Positions 29,232 to 37,972 of a stretch of 64,000 nucleotides of DNA are shown here, one piece after another. The position numbers and the translations under genes are program-made. The stretch comes from Pseudomonas fluorescens (GTDB lineage Bacteria; Pseudomonadota; Gammaproteobacteria; Pseudomonadales; Pseudomonadaceae). The stretch lies in NCBI RefSeq assembly GCF_902497995.1, contig NZ_CABVII010000023.1, positions 1 through 64,000 of the forward strand, read 5' to 3'. How positions within the stretch are numbered: the first letter of the stretch is position 1; each line of letters begins with the position of its first letter. The notes beneath the pieces are model-generated. The model saw only the letters and a program-made list of their open reading frames with translations, was not told where the DNA came from and did not search any database.

Positions 29232-29792
29232 TTACGTCACCAATGTAAGTTGCGGCTTAATATGAAAAGCCTCGCCAGGCTTTACATTGGATTTCAACAG
29301 CACCCATTGAAACCCGCTGCCAAATGCAGCACGCCCCATGATCGCCAGCGAATGTTCTTCCAAGTACAGAGAAAATACTTTTAGCAGCGACAGCCCCTGC
29401 CCCGTTAAAAAAGCCAATGCCAGTTCGAGCATCAACTGGTCGAAATAAAGGACCAGGGGTCTGTTTGGGTAGGCCTCGCGAAGTGTTTGGAGCAGCAATG
29501 AAAATTGGTGATAAACGCAAACTAGTGAATGTCGACCGTCCAAAAGTGCATGTTCATCCAGCAACCAATGCGCTTTACGCACGCCGAAAACAACCTGCGG
29601 ATCATAAAGTTCCTCTTCAAGACGCAGAACCTCCAAGCCAAGCGAAGCAACCAGATCCAGATCAGCGTTGTAACAGCGCGAGCAGCCCGACACGATCAAC
29701 GCATCCGGATGTGCGGCGTATAAGACGCGAAAATTCTCGCGCTTTTTGCTCATGTCGAAATCGCTGGCCCAGCGCATTAGAATCAGTGTCAT
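29232..29792 (-). CDS. Unknown CxxC protein of the peptide operon
   Basis: The 186-residue cytosolic protein is not recognised. It contains SGCSRCYNADLDL near residue 35 (a CxxC that could bind metal or be redox active), an acidic segment (LRLEEELYD), and hydrophobic strand/helix alternation without a membrane segment. The C-terminus is LLKSNVKPGEAFHI-like. The ATG overlaps the stop of the preceding gene (ATGA at 29789-29792) and has AGGAGG five bases upstream. Tight coupling implies a role in the same pathway as the aldo/keto-reductase-like protein. Confidence 0.75.
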   Translation of the reverse strand: MTLILMRWASDFDMSKKRENFRVLYAAHPDALIVSGCSRCYNADLDLVASLGLEVLRLEEELYDPQVVFGVRKAHWLLDEHALLDGRHSLVCVYHQFSLLLQTLREAYPNRPLVLYFDQLMLELALAFLTGQGLSLLKVFSLYLEEHSLAIMGRAAFGSGFQWVLLKSNVKPGEAFHIKPQLTLVT

Positions 29793-30613
29793 CGATGCCT
29801 CCTGTACAAGGCTTCACACCTCATCAGGTCAACGATATGCGTCGGGCGTCCAGCGCCGACAATACAGGCTGCGACGCCCATGTGGTTCAACGCATAGTCC
29901 AGGGCAGGTTCCAGTGGAATGACACCGCCGGCCAGACAGTGCAGCGCATAGAGCGGACAACGCTGTTTGATTGCCTCTAGCTTGGACGTGGTGATAACGC
30001 AATCCATCTGTAAGATGTTGGCTGCAGTCAGGACCCCGTCGAACGTCATTCGATCCAGCAGTTTCAGACAGCGCTCCGACAGATTGAAAGTCAGCATCAA
30101 CCAGCAGACCCGAGCGCTTTTCGTGCGGGACGTAATCTGGTGAAAAATTTGCTCGATTAACTCTATTTCCCCTTGAGCCAGCAAAATATCGAGCCAATCA
30201 CCGCCGACACTCACAACCCCGGGGTTGAAACGGTTGATGATGTCGATGTCCTCATCGATCTGATCGACATCCGGCCCAAATCGATAATGTGCAGGCTCGT
30301 AGAAACGTTGAGGCTCTCGCTGGATCTCGTTAACGTTGAAAAGCTTGCCGGAGAGCTTGTCGTAGACTTGGATCAGAAACCGCGAGTGATAGAGGTGCCA
30401 AGGGCTGAAGCTGCCGTTGATGGCTCGACCAACCGCTGCTGCAGATGCCCCGTCGCCACTGGCCACCCCCAGTCGGGAACCATTCAGTACCACACGGGCC
30501 CAGGCCTCGATTTCGGTATTGGAGTACGGACTCGCATAGCGCTTGAGAAAGCCCCGATCGCCCAGATAGATCGTCGGCCCCGCACATGGGAAAGTCTGCG
30601 CCGCCAGGCTCAA
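29789..30613 (-). CDS. Aldo/keto-reductase-like protein (tentative)
   Basis: The 274-residue protein has a C-terminus ALDYALNHMGVAACIVGAGRPTHIVDL that resembles the cofactor-binding end of aldo/keto reductases (SVIVGARSPEQV type). LNGSRLGVASGDG and DGVLTAANILQMDCV could be barrel strands. The usual D-Y-K-H tetrad is not evident, so it may be a non-catalytic or divergent TIM barrel. Translation probably starts at TTG (30613), which overlaps the ABC transporter stop as TTGA. The ATGA at 29789-29792 links it to the next gene. Function unknown; family call is weak. Confidence 0.65.
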   Translation of the reverse strand: MSLAAQTFPCAGPTIYLGDRGFLKRYASPYSNTEIEAWARVVLNGSRLGVASGDGASAAAVGRAINGSFSPWHLYHSRFLIQVYDKLSGKLFNVNEIQREPQRFYEPAHYRFGPDVDQIDEDIDIINRFNPGVVSVGGDWLDILLAQGEIELIEQIFHQITSRTKSARVCWLMLTFNLSERCLKLLDRMTFDGVLTAANILQMDCVITTSKLEAIKQRCPLYALHCLAGGVIPLEPALDYALNHMGVAACIVGAGRPTHIVDLMRCEALYRRHR

Positions 30614-33311
30614 AGTATCCGCTCCGCCAGATCAATGACACGATCCAGTTCAATCCTGTGATCGACCAGTACAAAAGTGTTGCCGGAAAGCCTCCCGTAG
30701 TCTTCTAGTCGGCCCACAACCTTGACCAGCGCCTCTATTGGCACGTGCAGAAAAACCTCATCCAGGAAAATCAGTTGCTTGCCATCCGCGGGCAAAGCTG
30801 CCAGCGATCTCGATCACTCCCCCGACACCTTTCAGGGTAATCGCTTTTCCCCACACCTGAAGCGCCCCTCAACAACTGAACACCACCCCGGTGTAGCGCC
30901 GTTGGTTTGTAGGAGCGCTGGCCGGCAAACCCCGCAATATGAATAAGTCCCCCAACAACCTGAAGTGGCACCCTCTGTTTTATTGCACCGAAACGCAGAA
31001 GCCGCTCAACGGAGATGGATTGGGATTTAAAGCCGGTTATGGCCAAAAACACGTTGGAAAGATCCGAGCGCACCAGCAGCACGGCGGTGACAGCCAGTAC
31101 GAAACCATAGCTGGACGACTGAAAAATACCCCCGAGCATGACGTTCAGCACGATGACCAGATCGCTCAACAACGTACAACTCGCTGCTGTCACTGTGCGT
31201 GCGATTACGCTGATCCTTCGGCTCTGATAGAAATGAGCCACACCTTGCATGGCAAGTGTATGACGTGTATTTGCCAGCCACTGACTCAACTGACCAAGGC
31301 TGGAAACGCTTGCGCTGGCGATGGAATAACTGGCCTGGGCGGAGCGTATCAACGCATCGAAGCCTGCTACCGTCGCTGTTCGGGTTCGGTATAACTCTTG
31401 GACCGAAAGGTGGTATAGGCCCATCAGCGATCCGGCAAAAAAAAGTGCCAATATCAAGCCTGGCAGGCCGAAACCAAGCCACAGCACGCCAACACTGCAC
31501 GCCAGCAAGGCGCTGATCCACGAGATATCATGGGCATACCAAGCAATTCGCTCGAAGACCGTTGTGATATCGCGAGATACGATTTGCAGTCCGTTTGCCG
31601 AGTCACCTGCGCAAACATCGTTTAATCCCAGGGAAATATGCTGTGTCAAACGCCTGCGCAACGACGATTCAATGAACAACCCCGCGCAAACGCCTGACGC
31701 AACACCTGCCGCCACATACGCCAGTACCCAACCTGCACCGGGATCCGACGGCGGCAGGGTCAGATTACCGGCGTAACTCATCATGACCGCAGGAACCAGT
31801 AGCGCTATCACTCCCAGGGAGCAAAGTTTCATCAGGTTGAGCAAGCCAAAGTGCTGGCCGTCAGCATCTGTGCAACGAGGCATTTCGGGGGGGTTCAACG
31901 CGGCGCCAGTCTCCACGTTCTGGACTCTACACTCGATTGCCTGGACTGCCGCCTGGGAGAACTGCACGTCGGGCATACGCTCCAGCGCGTCCATCACGCT
32001 GCGAGCAGCAGCGCTATCCAAGGATGAAAGATCGTGGTCGATCAGCAGGAATCGATTTTGGGCTCGCGCAAGGAAAACACCGCGTATCAGCTGCAGCCGC
32101 AGTCGTTGCCCATTTGAAAGATTGCTGGCGTCCATCTCGATGAGTTTGTCTGCAACTGCTTGGACATTGCAGCCCAGTTCGGGCAACAGCCTGAAGGCAA
32201 TCAGCAATGACTCCACTTCAGAGAGTTTGTCCGGGTGGTGACCTGGCACCAGCGCAATGAGAGAGGAAGGCCAAATCGGCCAGTGCTCGTCAAACTGCAC
32301 AGCCGAGTTACCGTCGCTGGCGCTGAGCGGTGAAGCGCCTTTTGAATCCAGGCCCTCGAACAAAGCGTCCAGTTCAATCAGCGAGCGGTCGACGACTTTG
32401 AAACTGAGGAAAGCCCTGGGTAAGCCGAGCATCGCCGAAATCAGCGGGATCGCCAGCCAGAAAATGACACCGTCCCAAGGCAACAGATTGACACCTGCTC
32501 CCCAAAAAGTCAGAAGTACAAAGGGGATAAGGCGCCCGAATCCGATGATGTAACTGTCGGCACCACGCAACAGGGTATCTCGGTCACGCAGCGACAATTC
32601 GTCCGACAGCGTCTGCTCAACAACACGCAGCGAGGTCGGATCAAGAAACTGTTTCAGCAGCGGTCCGTCCTTCAGCCACGTCGAGCACTGTTCAATGCGC
32701 TGCGTGACCTTGTCCATGATACGTTTATAATTGCGATCTGACAGTTTTGACAATCCATAGGACAGCGGGATAAAAGCAGCGATCAGCGCCACAGCACCGA
32801 ACCCGGTTGCGCCATATAGGGAGACTGCACCCAGCATTGCCAGCATCAGGAACAGCGGAATGGCGAACAGATTGAATGAACCAGCAATGCCGTCCAGCAC
32901 TACGTTCAGATCTCGAGAAGCCAGTCTCTCCAGTGCAGATAGCGGCACGCCTGATCGAGTGTGCCGTGACAGCAGGTGATCGAAAATGCTGCAAATCCGC
33001 AGGCTGAAATAACGCTCGAGATTGAGTTGTCCGACCACCACAAGAAAGGAACAAAGTGCTAGAGATAGCAGTATTGCCCCGTCTCCAATCGTGAACCGGA
33101 CAGGCCCCTCAGCACTGACGAGACTCGACAGCTTGTAGATAATCAACAATGAAATGATGTACTGAAGGATCAACAACAGCAGATAGCCTGCAGTCGCGAG
33201 TGCTGATAACCGGAAGGCCACGCGCAGTATTCCGCCGCGCAGGCTGTCGATGGACACCTTGCTGGGTCTGACGTACTGGATTGAGGGGGTAAAACTATAC
33301 ATCCATTTCAT
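30610..33311 (-). pseudogene. Double ABC exporter (TMD-NBD-TMD-NBD), second NBD frameshifted and shortened
   Basis: The main frame starts at ATG 33311 (AAGGGG upstream, overlapping the kinase stop) and stops at 30771. Two six-helix type membrane domains are visible. The first NBD has a Q-loop-like LIALVPG, signature LSNGQ (about 32107-32123) and Walker B FLLIDHD with D-loop SSLD, but no Walker A, and the catalytic Glu is replaced by His. The second NBD has Walker A GASGVGKS (30843-30866). An extra base near 30842 then shifts the frame; ITLKGVGGVIEI continues in another phase. The Walker B LIFLDE (30757-30774) and H-loop VDHR lie in a third phase ending at 30610. About 90 residues including the second signature are missing. 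It is either a decaying gene or one with sequence errors; export of the modified peptide is the likely original role. Confidence 0.75.
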
Positions 33312-34107
33312 TGAAGGCCCCTTCGACGTAATCGCGCTGGTTCGATAGACCCCGGATCTCCTCCAAACAACGCTTGATCTTGGACATGTCATATTCGTCG
33401 GGTGAGCAGCCACGAAAATGACAATACTGACGAACGATCCACTTCAAGTTGGCGTGTTGCATCTTGCCAGGCAGCATAAATCGAGTCAGGGACAGGATGT
33501 CGAACCAGACTGTGCGCTGCAGCGACCAAGTTTCCAGATCAATGATTCGCACGCCCTCCTGCGTGATGATGATGTGCTCAGGCTTTACATCCCCAATACT
33601 CACGGGATGCCTTCCTAGCACCGGCCTTGCGTGGGCCGAGCAACAGGAGTCGAGTTCGGCCCCTTGCGCGTACTGCCAACCAAAAGCGAGGTTCGATACG
33701 GCCGCAGCGTGCATCAATGCATAGGCCTGGATGACCTTGCTCAGGTCTTCTTGAGTTGCTCGGGGCGCACGCCCCGGTAGATGACTCAAGATAATCAGTT
33801 GTCGATTCGCGTCGCTATGCAGTACTTGCCCCATAGGGCCGCCGCGAAATACCAGGTAGCCACTGATTTCAGCCTCATAATGCTGACGGTCGAGATAGTG
33901 CTTGATGACAACGCGTGTATTGGACTCAGCCATACGGCCCAACCAGACAATCGACTTCGACGAATGAGTGATCAGCGCCAGGTCTCCACTGCACTTCAGT
34001 AGCGTCAGGCCCTTGAGCAATAATTGCGTATCCCGCGTATGTTCCTGCAGCGTGGCCTCTGGCAATGCTTCAAGCGTTTCCAACCGAAAGACGCTTGTCT
34101 TGCTCAT
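33295..34107 (-). CDS. APH/kinase-fold phosphotransferase-like protein
   Basis: The 270-residue protein-kinase-like fold has VVIKHY (ATP Lys69), a probable alpha-C Glu near residue 78, the catalytic loop GDVKPEHI (Asp173, Lys175) and IIDLET (metal Asp190). The loop His of the usual HGD is replaced by Ile, as seen in variants. It could phosphorylate a peptide or small molecule. The ATG overlaps the stop of the second MBL gene (ATGA at 34104-34107), and its own stop overlaps the ABC gene by 17 bases. Substrate unknown. Confidence 0.78.
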   Translation of the reverse strand: MSKTSVFRLETLEALPEATLQEHTRDTQLLLKGLTLLKCSGDLALITHSSKSIVWLGRMAESNTRVVIKHYLDRQHYEAEISGYLVFRGGPMGQVLHSDANRQLIILSHLPGRAPRATQEDLSKVIQAYALMHAAAVSNLAFGWQYAQGAELDSCCSAHARPVLGRHPVSIGDVKPEHIIITQEGVRIIDLETWSLQRTVWFDILSLTRFMLPGKMQHANLKWIVRQYCHFRGCSPDEYDMSKIKRCLEEIRGLSNQRDYVEGAFNEMDV

Positions 34108-35498
34108 GATCCTGACGCCAGAGCTAGCTGATAGCTACGAGCGGCCCGGTCGTAGTCCACCTGCTCGTTGTAGAACTCCAGCCAGAACGCCAAAGGGCTG
34201 TCATAACGGTCGCACACATACCATTGAGACGCCGACAGGTTGATCAACTCCCAAATCTGTAACTCCCCCATGATCAACCGACCGAAGTCTCGATAATCGA
34301 CCCTGATACCGAAGGGATACTGCTTGATCGCAAAAGCGCCGCTGCTCTCGACGGGAATAAACTCGACCCTGGAGATGTCCATTACAAAATCGACGGATTT
34401 CTCCCCTTCTCCTGATAGTTGTATAACCAGTTTTCGGGCCCCCAATGGCCGACCGAGGTATTGTGTCTGAGCCATGAGAACCTGACCGTAACCGGTGATC
34501 AGCCAGGTTTTCGCCATTGTGTCCAGGTGGGCTTTCACTTCAGAAAGGCTGAGCTGATCACCCTTCCATTCCGGCATGATCGACGCGACCTCCAGTGGGG
34601 ATACTTCCTCCAAGTTGATCCATTCTGCACGGTCCACACAGCTTGTCCGGCCTACCTCCAGGCGTTCACCTGGAGCCAATGCTTGAACGGTCCTGAGTAG
34701 AGATAGTTGGCTGGCGATTTGCGCCAACTGACTGTTGCTCCAAAGATGCCGGATCTTGTAGCCCGCATCGACGTAACCGTTACCGGCAATGAGCAATGTC
34801 ACGGCGGCTTCAAGCCTTCGAGAAGGTTTAGTGACTATTTCATTGAGCAGTCTCAAGCCGGAGATGCGCGCATATTTCGGGTCCGCCACAGGCAGCAAGT
34901 TGTCCAAACCGATGGAGTAGCCTTCTGCACTCGTTTGAAAGTTGTTTGTAACTACCATTACATTAGGTGCCGGCACCCGACCGGCGTTGACATCCTCATA
35001 GAAGCTATCGGCGATACGGGTATCCGACTGGATAAACAGGGCATGACGATTCGAGTCCCGAAGATAGACAGAGGCGACGCGACTGTCCCAGAACAAAACA
35101 TCACTGCAAGGCATATAAAAGCGACAGTCCAGCTCTCCCACAGAGAAGTCCTGCTGCATGTCAATAGTGCGAACTTCAAAACCACACTGCTGGATCATAT
35201 CCCGGGCAACCTGGGGGATCAGCTCGGGAACATATACCCGCGTGGTATTGAGCTTGTCGGGATAAAGGTTTTTCAATTGTACAAGGGTTAGAGGACTGAA
35301 ATGCTGGAGATGTTCAGTTGTAAAAATAATCGCATCCACCGCCGGCATCCGGGCAACCGATACCGTTCTGAAAGGAATGATGTGAAAGGAGCGAAGAGGA
35401 TCAGAACCAAAACATCCTCCCAGTACAGGATCAATCAGCAGATGCGTACAACCGGCCGTCACCGACCAGCTCTGGTGCCCGATACAGGTTAGTTGCAT
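34104..35498 (-). CDS. MBL-fold protein with lost metal ligands (paralogue of the next)
   Basis: This 464-residue protein is a paralogue of the neighbouring MBL protein: MQLTCIGHQSWSV against MRATFIGHQTWLI, LLIDPVL against VLIDPLL, similar spacing throughout, and the same C-terminal extension (FAIKQYPFGIRVDYRDFGRLIMG). Where the sister has H-x-H-x-D-H, this one reads T61-E-H63-L-Q65-H66, so the first His and the Asp are lost and zinc catalysis is unlikely. It may be a structural or substrate-binding partner, forming a heteromer with the active sister (inference). The start at 35498 has GGAG eight bases upstream and overlaps the sister gene by 10 bases. Confidence 0.82.
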   Translation of the reverse strand: MQLTCIGHQSWSVTAGCTHLLIDPVLGGCFGSDPLRSFHIIPFRTVSVARMPAVDAIIFTTEHLQHFSPLTLVQLKNLYPDKLNTTRVYVPELIPQVARDMIQQCGFEVRTIDMQQDFSVGELDCRFYMPCSDVLFWDSRVASVYLRDSNRHALFIQSDTRIADSFYEDVNAGRVPAPNVMVVTNNFQTSAEGYSIGLDNLLPVADPKYARISGLRLLNEIVTKPSRRLEAAVTLLIAGNGYVDAGYKIRHLWSNSQLAQIASQLSLLRTVQALAPGERLEVGRTSCVDRAEWINLEEVSPLEVASIMPEWKGDQLSLSEVKAHLDTMAKTWLITGYGQVLMAQTQYLGRPLGARKLVIQLSGEGEKSVDFVMDISRVEFIPVESSGAFAIKQYPFGIRVDYRDFGRLIMGELQIWELINLSASQWYVCDRYDSPLAFWLEFYNEQVDYDRAARSYQLALASGS

Positions 35499-36967
35499 AC
35501 TTTGAGCTCCACGGACGCCATGGCGCGACGGATGATCTTGGCCAGCAGTTCCGGACTGCCGTTTCCGCCGTAATAGCTGTAGAAAAACGGAATCAAACCG
35601 TCGAATATTCCGTGTTCGAACCATGATTTTATGGAGACACCAACGATATCCCAGATCTGAATCGTACCGTCGACCACCCCCATGAAATCCACCAGCGGCA
35701 TGCAAACTCCATACGGATAATCGGCCATCAGAACATCGAGGTCGGTGTCCAGTTCGACCTCGAACTTGCCACTTACCATGTTCAACGCGTAACTGTGACG
35801 CAGTCCGAGGTCGTTACAACGAAAGCTAAATACAATCCGTCGACTACCAAGTTTCTTACCGCGATAATGCGACATCTGTATAACTTTTCGCCCGGTTATG
35901 AAAAGCATCAGGCTCTTGGCGATCCGGACCAACTCTTTCTCACAGCGCAATAGTGCCTCTTGGTACTGCGTTAATGTCTCGAAATCAGATAGCACAGAGG
36001 ATGCAACATCGATAGACCTCTTGCTGTCGACGAATGTCGCCAGCTCCTGAACTAGCAAGCCATGCTGGATATGGTCGACCTTGACCCAGTCAATCGGAGC
36101 CTGAACGGTAGATGGTGCATCGAGCATAACGTTTCCACCTGGAAGTAAACCAATAACATTGACGTCCAGACTGAGTTGGTTCGCCAGCTGACTCAACATC
36201 GGTTGCTCGGAAAAAGGAAACGCGGCGAACCCGTCGAAACGCTTGATAAAACCACCACCGCACATTGCGACGTGTTCGGGTTGCGCAGGAAAGTCTTCGA
36301 GGTAAGTTGTGAGTACTGAATTCAAAACGCCCAAACCCAGAGGCCCGGTTTTCCTGTTGCTGGCGGTTGTATTTTTTCCCCAGTTTTCCAGCGATTGAAA
36401 CGCCCCCGGAGGTGACACTCGGGAGTTGTTGGAAACAACGACCAGCTTGGGCGGTAGTACTTTTCCCTCGACAATGTCGCTCTTGTACAACTCCGAAACG
36501 AGGGCATCGACGGCGATGAACACACCAGCTGATGGGGTTAGGGTCTCTTCCAGATAGATCTGGGTGACCCGACTTTCCCAAAATGCGGTTTTCGGGTCCG
36601 CCGGATAAAACTTTAGGCACAAGTCTTTGACGCGCATGGGCTCCGTACTATTGACTTCCGTCAGTTTGAAACCAAGATCTCGAATGCACTGTTTTACCGG
36701 TTCAACGATAGTCGCCCCGACCACAAACTTTGCACTGCGCGGCAAGAGGTTCAGGGACTTGATATCAAAATGATCGGAATGTTCGTGACTGAGAAAAATA
36801 AGATCAACATCCGCCAGCGCCCGACAATCAACCGTTCGCGGAGGATAGATATCAATACGACATTGATCGACCAGTCCAAAATCTTCGCACAGGAGAGGAT
36901 CTATCAACACTTTGGTATCTAGATGTTCGATCAGCCAAGTTTGATGACCGATGAAAGTCGCCCTCAT
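35489..36967 (-). CDS. MBL-fold metallohydrolase with C-terminal extension
   Basis: The 492-residue protein begins with a UlaG/PqqB-like metallo-beta-lactamase fold. The metal motif is SHEHSDHFD (H61, H63, D65, H66). About 200 extra residues at the C-terminus have no recognised domain and are shared with the degenerate sister. It is the first enzyme gene after the precursor-like peptide and an attenuator hairpin. The ATG at 36967 is preferred over the upstream GTG; AAGG lies about 9 bases before it. Hydrolytic or redox modification of the peptide is a reasonable inference; the reaction is unknown. Confidence 0.82.
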   Translation of the reverse strand: MRATFIGHQTWLIEHLDTKVLIDPLLCEDFGLVDQCRIDIYPPRTVDCRALADVDLIFLSHEHSDHFDIKSLNLLPRSAKFVVGATIVEPVKQCIRDLGFKLTEVNSTEPMRVKDLCLKFYPADPKTAFWESRVTQIYLEETLTPSAGVFIAVDALVSELYKSDIVEGKVLPPKLVVVSNNSRVSPPGAFQSLENWGKNTTASNRKTGPLGLGVLNSVLTTYLEDFPAQPEHVAMCGGGFIKRFDGFAAFPFSEQPMLSQLANQLSLDVNVIGLLPGGNVMLDAPSTVQAPIDWVKVDHIQHGLLVQELATFVDSKRSIDVASSVLSDFETLTQYQEALLRCEKELVRIAKSLMLFITGRKVIQMSHYRGKKLGSRRIVFSFRCNDLGLRHSYALNMVSGKFEVELDTDLDVLMADYPYGVCMPLVDFMGVVDGTIQIWDIVGVSIKSWFEHGIFDGLIPFFYSYYGGNGSPELLAKIIRRAMASVELKVCN

Positions 36968-37013
36968 ATTTCTCACCTTCCTTGAGATATGGCACGAACA
37001 ACTAAAAAATCTA

Positions 37014-37041
37014 AAGAAAGCAAGAAAGTTCCTGCTTTCTT
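37014..37041 (-). terminator. Attenuator-like hairpin between peptide gene and enzyme genes
   Basis: AAGAAAGCA and TGCTTTCTT form a perfect 9-bp stem with a 10-base loop, 10 bases after the peptide stop. On the minus strand it is followed by a short T-rich run (ATTTTTT). Such hairpins often let RiPP precursor genes be transcribed in excess of the enzyme genes. Confidence 0.7.
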
Positions 37042-37051
37042 CTAATTTTAC

Positions 37052-37207
37052 TCAACGATGATAAGCACAGCTTTGCGCTTTTGTTTCATTGATCTTAGCC
37101 TTGGATTTTTTTATCGCCTCACTCAGCGCCAGCAGTTCTTCTTTGCTGAATACCGCTTTGCTTTGCGCAGACGACGTAGCGACTTCTTCGTTCAATATTT
37201 TACTCAT
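37052..37207 (-). CDS. Precursor-like small peptide (candidate RiPP precursor)
   Basis: The 51-residue peptide starts at 37207 with AAGGAG seven bases upstream; 16 further upstream codons are not needed. It has a helical, charged leader-like body (FSKEELLALSEAIKKSKAKI) and a short C-terminus AQSCAYHR with Cys, Tyr, His and Arg, the reactive residues a modification system would use. It has no signal peptide. It is the first gene of a tightly coupled enzyme operon and is separated from it by a hairpin. No known precursor family is recognised; precursor status is inferred from size, shape and position. Confidence 0.7.
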   Translation of the reverse strand: MSKILNEEVATSSAQSKAVFSKEELLALSEAIKKSKAKINETKAQSCAYHR

Positions 37208-37275
37208 GACGCTCTCCTTGCCAGAAACCCAATAGATAGTGTTATCCGCGAGCATTGCTCCGTCTCGCCGTTAAA

Positions 37276-37303
37276 AACATATAGTTTCATGATCGTTCTG
37301 CAA
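37276..37303 (-). promoter_or_regulatory. Probable promoter of the peptide operon
   Basis: On the minus strand TTGCAG (37303-37298) and TATGTT (37281-37276) are separated by 16 bases, fitting a sigma-70 promoter about 70 bases before the peptide ATG. The -35 element overlaps the Fur box at 37300-37318. Confidence 0.45.
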
Positions 37304-37318
37304 ATAATAATTATTACG
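37300..37318 (-). promoter_or_regulatory. Fur box upstream of the peptide operon
   Basis: GCAAATAATAATTATTACG matches the 19-bp Fur consensus at 13 positions by hand. It shares the 14-mer AAATAATAATTATT with the receptor box at 6053-6071. Because it overlaps the operon's likely -35, iron-dependent repression is expected. It could also influence the plus-strand DUF411 gene 200 bases away. Confidence 0.7.
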
Positions 37319-37332
37319 AATCATCCTACAAC

Positions 37333-37356
37333 GTCCTACATCTTCATCTGTAGGAC
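37333..37356. promoter_or_regulatory. Perfect 8-bp inverted repeat in the divergent promoter region
   Basis: GTCCTACA and TGTAGGAC are separated by 8 bases. There is no T run and no adjacent stop, so an operator for a dimeric regulator is more likely than a terminator. It lies between the Fur box and the DUF411 gene. Confidence 0.45.
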
Positions 37357-37525
37357 AGCTCTAAGCGATTGTTTTTCGGGTAAAACTCCGCGCTGCTTTT
37401 TTGTCTGCGCATGGAATACTGAAACAAGTTGAAATATTTTCTTCCGTGCGTAGTTCCTGCGCGCACTCCCCAACCTTGCTGTATCTTCCAGTTCTACTCC
37501 AACATCATCTCTTTGAGTCTCCGCT

Positions 37526-37972
37526 ATGAAAACAATTCTTCGCTTTCTCACATTGTCGATCCTGCTGATGAACTCCATGGCCCAAGCCGCCGACCTGATC
37601 CCGATCGAAGTCCACCGCGACGCCAACTGCGGCTGCTGCAAAAAATGGATCAGCCATCTGCAGGCCAACGGTTTCAAGGTCGACGATCGCGTCGAAACCA
37701 ACATGAGCGAATTCAAGCAACAGCATGGCGTGCCGCCGCGTCTGTCGTCGTGCCACACCGGCCTGATCAACGGCAAATTCGTTGAAGGCCATGTGCCCGC
37801 CGATCAGGTACTGGCCTTGAGCAAGCGCGACGATCTGCTGGGTGTCGCCGCCCCCGGCATGCCCATGGGTTCGCCCGGAATGGAAATGGACGGCATGAGC
37901 GATGCCTATCAGGTGATCGGCCTGAAAAAGGACGGCACTGACGTGGTGGTGGCGCACTACCCTGCCCATTGA
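37526..37972 (+). CDS. DUF411 secreted metal-binding protein
   Basis: The 148-residue protein has a signal peptide (about residues 1-21, ending MAQA). The DUF411 motif HRDANCGCCKKWISHL near residue 30 carries the CxCC cysteines, and SSCHTGLINGKFVEGHVPAD near residue 74 adds Cys/His; the tail is Met-rich (PGMPMGSPGMEMDGM). Such proteins are linked to copper resistance. It is followed by the membrane protein gene with a one-base stop/start overlap. It is divergent from the peptide operon, with which it may share the regulatory region. Confidence 0.88.
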   Translation: MKTILRFLTLSILLMNSMAQAADLIPIEVHRDANCGCCKKWISHLQANGFKVDDRVETNMSEFKQQHGVPPRLSSCHTGLINGKFVEGHVPADQVLALSKRDDLLGVAAPGMPMGSPGMEMDGMSDAYQVIGLKKDGTDVVVAHYPAH

